A stretch of 47,276 nucleotides of DNA from Chromatiales bacterium (GTDB lineage Bacteria; Pseudomonadota; Gammaproteobacteria; Chromatiales; Chromatiaceae), in contig JANQEV010000003.1 of the NCBI GenBank assembly GCA_028278145.1, positions 1 through 47,276 on the forward strand, given 5' to 3'. Each line of letters begins with the position of its first letter. Position 1 is the stretch's first letter. Position numbers and translations under genes: made by a program. Under the pieces are notes generated by a model. It did not search any database, had not been told where the DNA came from, and worked only from the letters and a program-made list of their open reading frames with translations. This document shows, piece after piece, positions 16,003-25,177 of the stretch.

Positions 16003-16146
16003 AAGAGTGTCTGGGTCTTGTTGTTAGGGGCAGTATGTCAGTATGTTATCGGAGTAGGGCAGGTGAGGCTAGCATATGGCTCTTGGCCTCTTTATGTGTG
16101 CACCTTGAGCCACTCAAAACACAAAGTGCACCAGTAACTGATAATC

Positions 16147-16467
16147 TTACAGGAAGTAGAATGTGACCAGCAGTCCACCAAAGATAATCAATACAACAGG
16201 AACTACGTTTACGGCTTCAAATTTCTTTCCAGTGGACATTCCTAATAGGCCTTCAAACCTACCTTTGGTAAGAAAAGAGATGATGCCCATGAGAATAAGA
16301 AAGCCGCCAAATATACCCCCGATTATTTTCAGAATGCGGAACTTTTCTGCGTCAGATCCGGCTACACCACCACCGATCTTGGTGAACTTATTTCCAGCCA
16401 GTGCCGGGTCTACTGCAATCAAAGCCAGTATCAGGACAATGAATGTTATGGTAATTATTCGTGACAT
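16147..16467 (-). CDS. Small secreted/membrane protein, unknown
   Basis: A 106-residue protein. It has an N-terminal signal peptide or helix (MSRIITITFIVLILALIAVDPALA) with a plausible ALA cleavage site, followed by a Gly-rich segment (KIGGGVAGSD). Two further helices (ILKIIGGIFGGFLILMGIISFL; VNVVPVVLIIFGGLLVTFYFL) complete it. GGAAGAG precedes the ATG. I do not recognise a family. It sits alone between nosD and the CBS gene, same strand as both but with gaps over 100 bp. Confidence 0.7.
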   Translation of the reverse strand: MSRIITITFIVLILALIAVDPALAGNKFTKIGGGVAGSDAEKFRILKIIGGIFGGFLILMGIISFLTKGRFEGLLGMSTGKKFEAVNVVPVVLIIFGGLLVTFYFL

Positions 16468-16583
16468 AGCATCTCTTCCGGTGCTTAGATGTATATATCA
16501 TAGCACCCCGGGATGTGATTCAGCATTCAAACCACATCCAAGGGGAATATGTATGTTCCTTCATAGTAATACAGGTTTAGTTG

Positions 16584-17012
16584 CTAACTGGTAATGTATG
16601 TCTCCAGTACGTTGATAGTAGACTGTTGTTCACTGATGATGGACTTTACCACATCTCCAATTGATATCAGTCCCACAACCTTGCCATCATCCACAACCGG
16701 CAGATGTCGGACGCGTTTTTCTGTCATCAGTGCCATGCACTGGTCAGCCGAGTCATTGGGAGTGGTGCAGAATACCTTGTCAGTCATTACCATGCTGATA
16801 TTGGTATCCTTGGATGATCGTCCCTTGAGTATCACCTTGCGAGCATAATCCCGTTCAGAAAACAGGCCTTTGACCTTGTCTCCGTCCATAACCAGTAGTG
16901 CCCCGATCTCTTTCTCGGCCATTAGCTCCAGGGCCTGAAATACTGTGTTATCCGAACCAACAGACCATACATCAGTTCCCTTTTCAGCCAGGACATCTTT
17001 CATTCTAATCAT
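16584..17012 (-). CDS. CBS-pair protein
   Basis: A 142-residue stand-alone CBS-domain protein. The first CBS motif covers residues about 8-65 (VGSDNTVFQALELMAEKEIGALLVMDGDKVKGLFSERDYARKV) and the second about 75-132 (VFCTTPNDSADQCMALMTEKRVRHLPVVDDGKVVGLISIGDVVKSI). Such two-repeat modules bind adenosine nucleotides and are usually sensors of energy state. Good AGGAG 9 bases before the ATG. No partner domain or enzyme is fused, and no neighbour suggests a target. Confidence 0.93.
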   Translation of the reverse strand: MIRMKDVLAEKGTDVWSVGSDNTVFQALELMAEKEIGALLVMDGDKVKGLFSERDYARKVILKGRSSKDTNISMVMTDKVFCTTPNDSADQCMALMTEKRVRHLPVVDDGKVVGLISIGDVVKSIISEQQSTINVLETYITS

Positions 17013-17137
17013 TTTGTTTGGCTCCTTTCATTATTGTCGCCATTAAGAATGAAGATAGCAGGTTTATGCAAAATGCCAATAAATAGTCTTTTACTGGCTG
17101 GTTAGGTTAGACCGTTTTTTTGACAGAATGCAACTAG

Positions 17138-17578
17138 TTAGCTGCCATACATGGCCTTAAACGATTTGGGGTCAAATCCATTCATTCTCTTGTTGCCAAT
17201 CATGATGATCGGTACACCCCTGCCACGGAGCCGTTTGTAGTCACGTCTGCCCTTGGAGCTGGTTTCGATATCATATTCTTTGAAGGTTATGCCGTTCTTC
17301 TTGAAATATCTTCGGGCATTTTTACAGATTACGCACCAGGTGGCGCTGTACATCACCACCTTTTTTTTAGTCCCTGGCTTGGCGCCGGATTTTTTAGGTT
17401 TGCGGCTGCTGTAGGTATTGATCTTCGGCTTCACTATTTCTGCCTTGCCTGTGCCAGGCGGGCTGCTGGAAAAATGGGTTCTTCCATTCTCATCTGTCCA
17501 CTTGTATATCTTTCCAGTTACGTTACCTGCAACTGTTAGCAGTAGTAAGCTAAAGATCCATGTGGCAGCCCTGTTCAT
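17138..17578 (-). CDS. Exported DUF4124-glutaredoxin protein
   Basis: A 146-residue protein. Signal peptide MNRAATWIFSLLLLTVAGNVTG, then a DUF4124 motif (GKIYKWTDENGRTHFSSSPP), a Lys-rich linker, and a glutaredoxin-like domain with active site C-V-I-C (SATWCVICKNARRYFKK) and the cis-Pro element RGVPIIMIGN. The combination suggests a periplasmic thiol/disulfide protein. The ATG at 17578 is preferred over a GTG two codons upstream because it starts the signal peptide. No operon partner is visible. Confidence 0.88.
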   Translation of the reverse strand: MNRAATWIFSLLLLTVAGNVTGKIYKWTDENGRTHFSSSPPGTGKAEIVKPKINTYSSRKPKKSGAKPGTKKKVVMYSATWCVICKNARRYFKKNGITFKEYDIETSSKGRRDYKRLRGRGVPIIMIGNKRMNGFDPKSFKAMYGS

Positions 17579-17644
17579 AAACACGGTATCAGTAGGTGAG
17601 ATTGGGAGTTGGTTTGAATGTAACAGTTATACCAACTCCTCACG

Positions 17645-18925
17645 TCAATCTGCTGTCACATGATCCAGGGCCTGTTCAATATCGGCAATGATGTCGTCGA
17701 TATGTTCTATGCCTACAGATATGCGTACCAGATCTTCTGACACTCCTGCGCTCTCCAACTCTTCCGGGCTAAGCTGGCGATGGGTGGTAGAGGCAGGATG
17801 GCAGGCCAGGGACTTGGCGTCACCGATATTTACCAGGCGCAGAATCATCTGCAGGGCATCGATGAACTGCGCACCGGCATCACCGCCACCCTTGATGCCG
17901 AAGCTGAGGATGCCAGATGCCTTGCCGCCGGTGATCTTCCAGCAATTCTCGTAGTGGGGGCTTCCGTCCAGGGCAGCATAGTTTACCCAACTCACCTTGG
18001 GGTGCTGCTGCAGGTGATTGGCCAGCTTGATGCTGTTTTCACAATGACGTTCCATTCTAAGTCCCAGAGTCTCCAGCCCCTGCAGGATCAGGAAGGCACT
18101 GTGGGGTGACAGGGCGGCGCCAGTGTTGCGCAGGGGTACCACACGGCAGCGTCCGATGAATGCCGCTGGACCAAAGGCCTCGGTATAGACCACGCCATGA
18201 TAAGAGGGGTCTGGGGTGTTGAACATGGGGAAGCGTTCTTTATTGGCTGCCCAGTCAAATTTACCTGAATCGACGATGATACCGCCGATGGTGGTTCCAT
18301 GGCCTCCGATGTACTTGGTCAAGGCATGGATGACAATATCGGCTCCGAACTCAAACGGTCGGCACAGAAAGGGAGTGGCCACGGTGTTGTCCACGATCAG
18401 GGGTACTCCATGCCGGTGAGCGATCTTGGCCAGCTTCTCCAGGTCCGCCACGTTGCCAGCCGGGTTGCCGATGGATTCGCAGAAGATGCCCTTGGTGTTC
18501 TCATCGATCAGTTTTTCCAGGCCCTCGAAGTCGTCGAACGAGGCCATGCGCACATCTATACCCTGTTGCGGAAAGGTATGGGCGAACAGGTTGTAGGTGC
18601 CGCCGTAGAGTTGAGAGGCGCTGACAATGTTGTCTCCAGCCCGCGTGATGCACTGTATGGTGTAGGTGATTGCGGCCATACCTGATGCTACTGCCAGGGC
18701 ACCAACACCACCTTCCATCTCTGCCAGGCGTGCCTCCAGTACTGCGTTGGTTGGGTTCATGATGCGGGTGTAGATGTTGCCCGGAACCTTCAGATCGAAC
18801 AGGTCGGCACCATGCTGGGTATCGTCGAAGGTGTATGAGGTTGTCTGGTAGATGGGGACGGCAGCGGATTTAGTGGTGGCTTCGGATTCGTAGCCATGAT
18901 GCAGGGCCATGGACTCAAGTTTCAT
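17645..18925 (-). CDS. metY: O-acetylhomoserine sulfhydrylase
   Basis: A 426-residue PLP enzyme of the Cys/Met metabolism family (O-acetylhomoserine aminocarboxypropyltransferase). It makes homocysteine from O-acetylhomoserine and sulfide. N-terminal LHHGYESEATTKSAAVPIYQTTSYTF is typical. The PLP-binding lysine is K204 in HALTKYIGGHG, and SGMAAITYTI and IVDNTVATPFLCRPFEFGAD are the other cofactor-site motifs. The roughly 430-residue length with the long insertion is typical of MetY rather than MetB/MetC (about 390). Strong Shine-Dalgarno (GAGAGGAA). I see no SAM riboswitch in the roughly 100-base upstream gap. Confidence 0.94.
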   Translation of the reverse strand: MKLESMALHHGYESEATTKSAAVPIYQTTSYTFDDTQHGADLFDLKVPGNIYTRIMNPTNAVLEARLAEMEGGVGALAVASGMAAITYTIQCITRAGDNIVSASQLYGGTYNLFAHTFPQQGIDVRMASFDDFEGLEKLIDENTKGIFCESIGNPAGNVADLEKLAKIAHRHGVPLIVDNTVATPFLCRPFEFGADIVIHALTKYIGGHGTTIGGIIVDSGKFDWAANKERFPMFNTPDPSYHGVVYTEAFGPAAFIGRCRVVPLRNTGAALSPHSAFLILQGLETLGLRMERHCENSIKLANHLQQHPKVSWVNYAALDGSPHYENCWKITGGKASGILSFGIKGGGDAGAQFIDALQMILRLVNIGDAKSLACHPASTTHRQLSPEELESAGVSEDLVRISVGIEHIDDIIADIEQALDHVTAD

Positions 18926-19027
18926 CAGTTCCTCTCTTTGGTAGTTCTATTAATAGTTAATATTGTTATTAATCAGTTTCGCAGATGCATGACGAAACGA
19001 TCACTTGATCATATTTCACCTGCTTTC

Positions 19028-19609
19028 TCAAGCAGTTGCCACAGCTCTGGTCAGCAGCATTATCTCACCGGTGTAGGGGTGGCAGGAGTGGGGTATTACC
19101 GGTCGTTTTTCTACTATGTTATACCCAAGGCGCTGGTACAGCCGCAGTGCTCCCTGGTTCTGACCGAATACCTGGATGCTGGTTTGATCACAGCCAACCT
19201 CCCTGGCCAGATTGTCTACTATAGCCATGAGTTGGGTGCCGATGGATTGGTTGCGGTACTCAGGAAAGGTGGCAAGCATGTTGATATAAAAGCTGCCTGG
19301 CACACACTGCTCAAGTTCGATACAGGGGCGGATGAACTCGGGAAGTTCATCCAGATCCTCGTTATCATCATCTGGTAGCCGATAGGCCAACAGCATACCC
19401 GCTATGGAATCATTCACCACTGCTACGTGCGTGTTGCGGTAGGAGAAGTTTTTTATTTCCGAGGCGAGATTTTCCGCACCTGCATCCTCAATCTCCTGGC
19501 CGGGTTTTTGTGACCCTTTCCAGAAGTAGGCAGGGATGCCTTCCCCAGCTATCAAGGCCAGTTCAGCAATGGGCCGGCAGTCATCCAGTGTAGCCCTGCG
19601 AATCTCCAT
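19028..19609 (-). CDS. GNAT-family N-acetyltransferase
   Basis: A 193-residue GCN5-related acetyltransferase. The acetyl-CoA pyrophosphate-binding segment is MLATFPEYRNQSIGTQLMAIV (Q/RxxGxG/A type), followed by VFGQNQGALRLYQRLGYNIVEKRPVI, the usual C-terminal fold. It begins MEIRRATLDDCRPIAELAL. The substrate cannot be predicted. It lies between metY and the RND operon, same strand, about 100 bp from metY. Confidence 0.92.
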   Translation of the reverse strand: MEIRRATLDDCRPIAELALIAGEGIPAYFWKGSQKPGQEIEDAGAENLASEIKNFSYRNTHVAVVNDSIAGMLLAYRLPDDDNEDLDELPEFIRPCIELEQCVPGSFYINMLATFPEYRNQSIGTQLMAIVDNLAREVGCDQTSIQVFGQNQGALRLYQRLGYNIVEKRPVIPHSCHPYTGEIMLLTRAVATA

Positions 19610-19686
19610 AACAAGCTCCCTAACATTTCTTGTTGAGTAATGTTAGTCAATAACAGCCACTACTGCTGAAGATGTATGGGTAGGTT

Positions 19687-22600
19687 CTAGATTTCTTCAG
19701 TGGCTGGATCGGTTCGTGGATGCTCCAGCTTGATTAGGAATGCCAGTAGTGCCGGCACTACGAACAGGGTGAGCAGGGTGGAGAGGGCCAGTCCACCCAG
19801 AATCACCGCGCCCAGGCCGCGATAGAGTTCAGTGCCTGAGCCCTGTGCCAGTACCAGGGGCAACAGACCGAACAGGCTGGTGGTGGTGCTCATAAAGATG
19901 GGACGGATACGGGTGCGTACTGAGTGCAGTACTGCCTCCAGGCCGCGTTGTCCCTCAAAGCGCACGTTGTTCAGGGATTGGTGCACGATGAGGATGGCGT
20001 TGTTGACCACCGTGCCCACCAGGATGATGAAGCCCAACATCACCAGGATGTCAAAGGGCTGTGGGGCCACAAAACGGTTCACCAGTTCCAGCCCCATGAA
20101 GCCACCGGCAGCGGCCAGAGGTACCGAGAACATGATGATCAGAGGATAAATATAGTTACCAAACAGTGCCGACATCAGCAGGTAAGTAATCACTATGGCC
20201 AGTAGAAAGTTCCACTGCAGGGCAATGCGGGTCTCGGTGAGTTTGTCGGCATTGCCACCAATGGAGACCTGGACTCCCTGCAACTTACCTTCCTTTTGCA
20301 GCTGTGGTGCCAACTGCTCCGATATGAGTTCCATGGCGCTCTGCAGGGCCACATCCTCGGGTGGGGTGACTTCCAGGCGGATGGTACGTTTGCGCTCCAG
20401 GTGATCGATCTGGGTCATACCCTGGCCATACTCTAGGTGGGCTAGGCTTCCCAGTTGTACCAGTTCTCCGTAGCGGCTGGCGATGACCTTGTCCAGCAGC
20501 TCTTCCGGGGTGTTGGCCTTCTGCCCACCGCTGGTTACCACCATATCCATCACCTTGCTGCCGTCCGGTTTGAACTCTCCGATCTTGCGCCCGTCCATCA
20601 ACACATCCACGTAGATGCCCAGATCCCGTTCTGACAGACCGTTGGCCACCACCCGGGAGCGATCCGGTACCAGATTGGCCTCCGGATAGCTGATCTCCAG
20701 GGATGGTACCGGGCGCACCTGGGCCTTGGGTATGGCGGCACTGATGGCGCCGAACATGACACGGGCAGCATTCACGATCTCGTGGTTATCGTTGCCAGAG
20801 ATATTGACGTCCACGGTTCTACCCTTACCGATACCAGACTCGAAGATACCGCGCTGGATACTTACCCCGAACATGCCAGGGATGGAGTTCATGATCTCGG
20901 TAAACAATGGCATCATCTTGCGTGCTTCTGTTACATGTTTGTTGGTACCACCAAACAGGGTCACGCGGTCTGATGCCACGTAGAAGATGTTTTCTATCTG
21001 GGGTATTCCATCTTTACCATCCTCATGCAGATAGGGGTTGGTACGTTCGGCGATGTACTCACCGATCTCCTGGCGTTTCTCTTCCGAGTAGCCGGGTGGC
21101 GGTACCAGGATATTCAGGATCAGGTTGCGGTTGCCTTGGGGCAGATACTCGGCCTTGGGTAGCAGGCTCATTACCGCCATGATGGAGGCGGTGGTGAAAA
21201 CGGCCACGGTGAGGATGCGGGTGACGCCGTTCCTCAGGGTGTTCTTGGACAGGAACATGACCATGCGCACGAACCAGTTGCCGTCATCATGTGATGCAAC
21301 TTTGGTCTTTACGCCTTTTTTGCTCAGACCATAGAACTTATTGGTTATCGCCGGGATCACTGAGACCGATACAAACAGACTGATGAGGATAGAGAAGGTA
21401 ATGGCGATGGCGATGTCGCGGAACAGCTGTCCCGCCTCTTCCTCGATAAACAGCACCGGCAGGAACACGGCAACGGTAGTGACGGTTGATGCCAGCACTG
21501 CGCCCCACACCTCGCGGGTACCGTCATAGGAGGCCAGGAAGGGGTTCTTACCCATACGCCGGTGACGGTCGATGTTCTCCAGCACCACGATGGAGTTGTC
21601 CACCAGCATACCCACGGCAAAGGTGATGCCGGCCAGACTCATGACGTTGATGTTGCGGTCGAACAGGTACATGAAGAAGAAGGTACCCATTACCGAAATA
21701 GGGATCGCAATGGCCACGGTCAGGGTAGAGCTTACTGAGCGCAGGAACAGCAGCAGTACGGTGATGGCCAGGACGCCACCGATCATCAGATTTTTCTGTA
21801 CCGTGTCGATGGCGGTATTGATGTATGGGGTCTGATCATGCACCCAGTCGAAGAAGATACCATTTTCTTGCAACAGGCCTGCATTCAAGTTGTTTACCAC
21901 CTTACGCATGCTGGCTGTCAGTTCCAGCACGTTGGCTCCGGCCTCTTTGCGTACGCCCACTACGATCATGGGCTGACCGTTGTGGAGCACGGCAGGTGGA
22001 TTTGAGTAGTAGCCAAAGCCGGTTTCCGCCACGTCCCGCAGGTAGATGCGGCGCAGGCCGTCATCCTCCAGTAACAGTTCTCCTGCATCCTCCGGGTTTT
22101 GGAACTGACTTACGGTGCGGATGCGGTAGTTGCGTTTGGCCAGCCCCATGACTCCTGCTGAGATATCGCTGTTGGCAGTCTGGATACGGCTGATGACCTT
22201 ATCCAGGGAGATTTTGTGGTCCGCCAGGCGCGCCGGGTCTACCGAGATCTCCAGACGTTTCTCGGTGCCGCCAAACACAAACAGGGAGCCCACACCAGGT
22301 ACCCGTTCCAGGATATGGCGTACCTCGTCTTCAAAGAAGGTGCGATAGGTCTTGATGCGCAGGGGATCGCCCTCAATGGTCTTGAGCATCATCCAGATCA
22401 CCGGCGAGTTCTCTTCACTGGAAGTGCTTACCACCGGTTTGTCGGCGTTTTCTGGGTAGTCCGGGACCTCGTTCAGTTTATTGGTGACCCGTACCATGGC
22501 GTCGTTCAGATTCTCACCCACCTTGAAGGTGAGATTGATGGTGCCATAATCGTTAAAGCTGGTGCTCTCCATCAATTTGAGGCCTGAGACGCTCTTCAGT

Positions 22601-22809
22601 GTGTCTTCCTGCTCCTGAATGATCTCCTTCTCTATCTCATAGGGGGTGGCACCGGACCATCTGGTCTGGACGCTGATCTTGGGTGCCTCCACATCCGGGG
22701 TAAGTTGGATCGGCAGACGGTTGAGGCCAATGATGCCGAACAGTATCACCAGGATTACCGCTGAGAAGGTGGATACCGGCTGATGGATTGAGAGCTTTAC
22801 CAGGTTCAT
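19687..22809 (-). CDS. RND efflux pump inner-membrane subunit
   Basis: About 1040 residues of the HAE-type resistance-nodulation-division family. There are twelve helices with two large periplasmic loops. TM4 reads GMLVDNSIVVLENID and TM10 reads GTVVNNAILIVHQSLN. Compared with AcrB, the D-D pair of TM4 is D-N and the TM10 lysine is asparagine, while the TM11 arginine (RIRPIFMST) is kept. The start is set at ATG 22809 (MNLVKLSIHQPVSTF); a TTG 11 codons upstream would overlap the adaptor gene and lacks family resemblance. It is last in a marR-adaptor-pump operon. No outer-membrane channel gene accompanies it, so a TolC-like protein from elsewhere is presumably used. Confidence 0.94.
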   Translation of the reverse strand: MNLVKLSIHQPVSTFSAVILVILFGIIGLNRLPIQLTPDVEAPKISVQTRWSGATPYEIEKEIIQEQEDTLKSVSGLKLMESTSFNDYGTINLTFKVGENLNDAMVRVTNKLNEVPDYPENADKPVVSTSSEENSPVIWMMLKTIEGDPLRIKTYRTFFEDEVRHILERVPGVGSLFVFGGTEKRLEISVDPARLADHKISLDKVISRIQTANSDISAGVMGLAKRNYRIRTVSQFQNPEDAGELLLEDDGLRRIYLRDVAETGFGYYSNPPAVLHNGQPMIVVGVRKEAGANVLELTASMRKVVNNLNAGLLQENGIFFDWVHDQTPYINTAIDTVQKNLMIGGVLAITVLLLFLRSVSSTLTVAIAIPISVMGTFFFMYLFDRNINVMSLAGITFAVGMLVDNSIVVLENIDRHRRMGKNPFLASYDGTREVWGAVLASTVTTVAVFLPVLFIEEEAGQLFRDIAIAITFSILISLFVSVSVIPAITNKFYGLSKKGVKTKVASHDDGNWFVRMVMFLSKNTLRNGVTRILTVAVFTTASIMAVMSLLPKAEYLPQGNRNLILNILVPPPGYSEEKRQEIGEYIAERTNPYLHEDGKDGIPQIENIFYVASDRVTLFGGTNKHVTEARKMMPLFTEIMNSIPGMFGVSIQRGIFESGIGKGRTVDVNISGNDNHEIVNAARVMFGAISAAIPKAQVRPVPSLEISYPEANLVPDRSRVVANGLSERDLGIYVDVLMDGRKIGEFKPDGSKVMDMVVTSGGQKANTPEELLDKVIASRYGELVQLGSLAHLEYGQGMTQIDHLERKRTIRLEVTPPEDVALQSAMELISEQLAPQLQKEGKLQGVQVSIGGNADKLTETRIALQWNFLLAIVITYLLMSALFGNYIYPLIIMFSVPLAAAGGFMGLELVNRFVAPQPFDILVMLGFIILVGTVVNNAILIVHQSLNNVRFEGQRGLEAVLHSVRTRIRPIFMSTTTSLFGLLPLVLAQGSGTELYRGLGAVILGGLALSTLLTLFVVPALLAFLIKLEHPRTDPATEEI

Positions 22810-22828
22810 GTTTGGGTCTACTGCCTGC

Positions 22829-23884
22829 TCAGTTCTGTACAATCACAACCGATTGATTTGGTTGTAGACGATCGTTACCGTCGACAACCAGATCCATGCC
22901 TGTTGTGACTGGTGGTTCCATTACAGCCACATCGGTGCCAGTGCGGGCCACAATCTTGATAGGCAGCATCTTGGCTTTGCCATCAGCTACGGTGTAGACA
23001 AAGTTCTGGCCATTGAAATTAACCACGGCGTCACGCGGCAGCAGGCGCAGCTTCTGTTTCTGTCCAGAAGGTACCTCAACTGCTGCTGACATATTGCGGA
23101 TCATTTCCCGTTGCCAAGGGATGGAGATCTTCAGGGTGGCGCTTTTACTGCGCAGATCAGCCACCGGAATAAATCCCAGGATCTTGCCTTCAACACTGCT
23201 GTTGAGGGCGGTGATGGTTACAGGGACTGTTTCGCCGCTATTCTGAAATCGCACCAGTTTTTCCGATATGGCTACTTTCACCACCAGGTCGTTTATCGAG
23301 GCGACTCGGGCAACTGAGGTACCGCGATTTACCCACTCTCCCTGTTCCTTGAGCTTTGCCAGTACTACACCGTCAAACGGGGCGCGTATGATGCTCTTCT
23401 CCAGTTGGATTTGGAGTCGGGAGATCTGCTCATCTACTGTCTCACGCCGTTTCATCAGAGATTGGTGTTCGAAACGGGCATCATCATAGGCCTGACGACT
23501 TGCAGAGTTGGTCTGCAGCAGGTTCTCCAGGCGCTTCATGGTGCGGGCCACCTTTTCAATATCAGCGCTGGACTGGGCACGTTGCTTCTGCTTGATATCC
23601 ATGTCCTTGCGGATCAGGTCGGTATTCAACTCAGCCAGGGCGTCACCTTTTTTCACTATGGAACCTTCCACTGCATTTTGACGCGTGATGAGCCCGGATA
23701 TTTCACCTGATACCTCAGAGATACGATCGAAGTCTATGGCACCAACCAGTCTACTGGTAGGCGCCAGCTCTTGCTCCCGAACCTGGGTTATCACCACACG
23801 AGCGGGTGGTGGTTCCTGGGGTGCGGCTGGAAGGGAGATAGGGAGAACCAGTCCCAGCCAGAGTAAGTGGTGAATAAATCTCAT
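22829..23884 (-). CDS. RND efflux periplasmic adaptor (membrane fusion protein)
   Basis: A 351-residue adaptor. Signal peptide residues 1-20 without a lipobox, so soluble or peripheral rather than lipid-anchored. The first half of the lipoyl domain (GEISGLITRQNAVEGSIVKKGDALAELNT) is followed by a coiled-coil hairpin (about 90-155). The second lipoyl half (IIRAPFDGVVLAKLKEQGEWVNRGT), a beta-barrel and a membrane-proximal domain (LLPRDAVVNFNGQNFVYTV) follow. It links the pump to an outer-membrane channel. Its start overlaps the marR stop by 4 bases (ATGA). Confidence 0.94.
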   Translation of the reverse strand: MRFIHHLLWLGLVLPISLPAAPQEPPPARVVITQVREQELAPTSRLVGAIDFDRISEVSGEISGLITRQNAVEGSIVKKGDALAELNTDLIRKDMDIKQKQRAQSSADIEKVARTMKRLENLLQTNSASRQAYDDARFEHQSLMKRRETVDEQISRLQIQLEKSIIRAPFDGVVLAKLKEQGEWVNRGTSVARVASINDLVVKVAISEKLVRFQNSGETVPVTITALNSSVEGKILGFIPVADLRSKSATLKISIPWQREMIRNMSAAVEVPSGQKQKLRLLPRDAVVNFNGQNFVYTVADGKAKMLPIKIVARTGTDVAVMEPPVTTGMDLVVDGNDRLQPNQSVVIVQN

Positions 23885-24306
23885 GTGAGGTTCTCCGATA
23901 TTGTATGCAGCATGTCTCTGAGCTGTTCCTGCTGTGACTGAGTTAGACCTCGATAGGCCTGATTTCTGTAATCCATAGCTATCTGTTCAAGTTTAGGGCA
24001 GATTTTTCTGCCAGCAGTGGTGATATGTACTCGCACCGCGCGACGATCATCCATATCTGTATGACGCCTAACCAGGCCTTTTTTCTCCAAACGTTCCAGG
24101 ATTCGAGTGATGTTTGGTCTGTCCTTTACCAGTAGATCAGCAATTTCACGTTGCTGTAATCCATCATGCTCACGCAGCAGAGAGAGGATTGCGAACTGCT
24201 CCGGGGTGATGTCAAAGGGACGCATGGCACGTGCCAGTCCTGCCTTGAGCCTTATCTGGGCAACAAACAGGTTAAAACCTACGGTGTCCTGAATGCGATA
24301 TGCCAT
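23881..24306 (-). CDS. MarR-family regulator of the RND operon
   Basis: About 141 residues with a winged helix-turn-helix (LQQREIADLLVKDRPNITRILERLEKKGLVRR, then the wing DMDDRRAVRVHI). The ATG at 24306 (MAYRIQDTVGFN) is preferred to a codon 12 residues upstream because that earlier start sits inside the likely operator. First gene of an operon with the adaptor and pump; ATGA overlap with the adaptor. MarR proteins in this position usually repress their own pump operon and are released by small aromatic ligands; no ligand can be read here. Confidence 0.93.
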   Translation of the reverse strand: MAYRIQDTVGFNLFVAQIRLKAGLARAMRPFDITPEQFAILSLLREHDGLQQREIADLLVKDRPNITRILERLEKKGLVRRHTDMDDRRAVRVHITTAGRKICPKLEQIAMDYRNQAYRGLTQSQQEQLRDMLHTISENLT

Positions 24307-24312
24307 AGATGT

Positions 24313-24344
24313 AATTGTGACACTGAATAGTTGTCCTGACAATT
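24313..24344. promoter_or_regulatory. Candidate MarR operator
   Basis: Perfect dyad TTGTC-CT-GACAA (24331-24342) nested in a wider inverted pair AATTGT ... ACAATT (24313-24318 and 24339-24344), 7-38 bp upstream of the marR ATG. Position and symmetry fit an autoregulatory MarR site. The whole region is AT-rich and could include the promoter. Confidence 0.5.
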
Positions 24345-24436
24345 ATATCTGTGAGGTATTTTTATAGCTATAGCACATATTCACAGTTGAACTGCTATGT
24401 GCCCATTTTTCCGGCTGGGGTAGGAATCAAACTGTT

Positions 24437-25069
24437 TTAGCTTGTCTTGTTGCGACGGCGTGACTGCAGGAATCCAAATAGGCCCAGGGCCGAGGCAAAC
24501 AGGGGTGCTGCTGCTGGTAGAGGTACGGCTGATACCCGCACATCATCCAGAAAGTTGGCTACAGTTCCGCTTGGGGTGATAGAGGTAAATGAGATGGTGG
24601 TCAGGCCGCTAGTGGCCAGGAATGTCTGGGTAAAGGTTGACCACTGTCCAACGACATGGTCATCAATAACCTGTGAAAGCATGTCACCACCGGTGTTGCT
24701 GGCCTGCACTCGAAAAGACTCACTGGAGTTGGCACGCGCCCGGTAGGCGAAGCTGAGCTCGTAGGTTTGGCCGGCAATGGTGGAAATATCCTGAAAGAGG
24801 GAGAAAGGGGCGGCTCCGGTGGAATTCAGTTCCGCATGTTGAACCCCTTCGTACGAAGGGACACCATTAAAACCTGTTCTCCAGATCTCCACCGAGTTAC
24901 TGCCACTCCATCCCGGTACCACAGAGGGACTGAATGGTGTCCAGGTAGTGACTCCAGTTGGATTTTCAAAGCCACCATTGACTATGAGGTTTGTTGCTGC
25001 AGTTGCCGGTAGGCTGAGCAGTGTGATTGCAGCAAAGGTTAATGTGGCGATTGTTTTTAATGTATTCAT
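24437..25069 (-). CDS. PEP-CTERM-type exported protein
   Basis: A 210-residue protein: signal peptide (MNTLKTIATLTFAAITLLSLPATA), then NLIVNGGFENPTG and a galactose-binding/jelly-roll-like domain (VEIWRTGFNGVPSYEGVQHAELNS, FSLFQDISTIAGQTYELSFAYRAR). The C-terminal sorting signal is VPLPAAAPLFASALGLFGFLQSRRR, a proline-motif, helix and Arg cluster that is a variant of PEP-CTERM read by exosortase/archaeosortase-type enzymes. NGGFE plus this fold is typical of DUF642/CBM-like cell-surface proteins. No exosortase gene lies in the window. Upstream is a 16-bp palindrome and a near-consensus CRP site. Confidence 0.88.
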   Translation of the reverse strand: MNTLKTIATLTFAAITLLSLPATAATNLIVNGGFENPTGVTTWTPFSPSVVPGWSGSNSVEIWRTGFNGVPSYEGVQHAELNSTGAAPFSLFQDISTIAGQTYELSFAYRARANSSESFRVQASNTGGDMLSQVIDDHVVGQWSTFTQTFLATSGLTTISFTSITPSGTVANFLDDVRVSAVPLPAAAPLFASALGLFGFLQSRRRNKTS

Positions 25070-25125
25070 TACATATTACACCAGTAAATTATGGTAAATA
25101 TCACGCTAACAGATTGAATTGCAAC

Positions 25126-25141
25126 GAATCATGCATGATTC
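25126..25141. promoter_or_regulatory. Palindrome containing the PEP-CTERM-associated 12-mer
   Basis: GAATCATGCATGATTC, a perfect 16-bp palindrome 57 bp upstream of the PEP-CTERM gene at 24437. Its core CATGCATGATTC recurs at 30377-30388, 39 bp upstream of the second PEP-CTERM gene, and I saw it nowhere else in the window. A shared regulatory site is the simplest reading. Confidence 0.5.
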
Positions 25142-25177
25142 CGTAGGTAATTTTCTAGCCAGTAGCCTTTGCCTGAA

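Noticed and set aside
25120..25141. Sigma54 promoter for the PEP-CTERM gene (minus strand GCATGATTCGTTGCA)
   Set aside because: A TTGC box is present but the -24 box would be TGCATG instead of TGGCAC and the spacing is one base too long.
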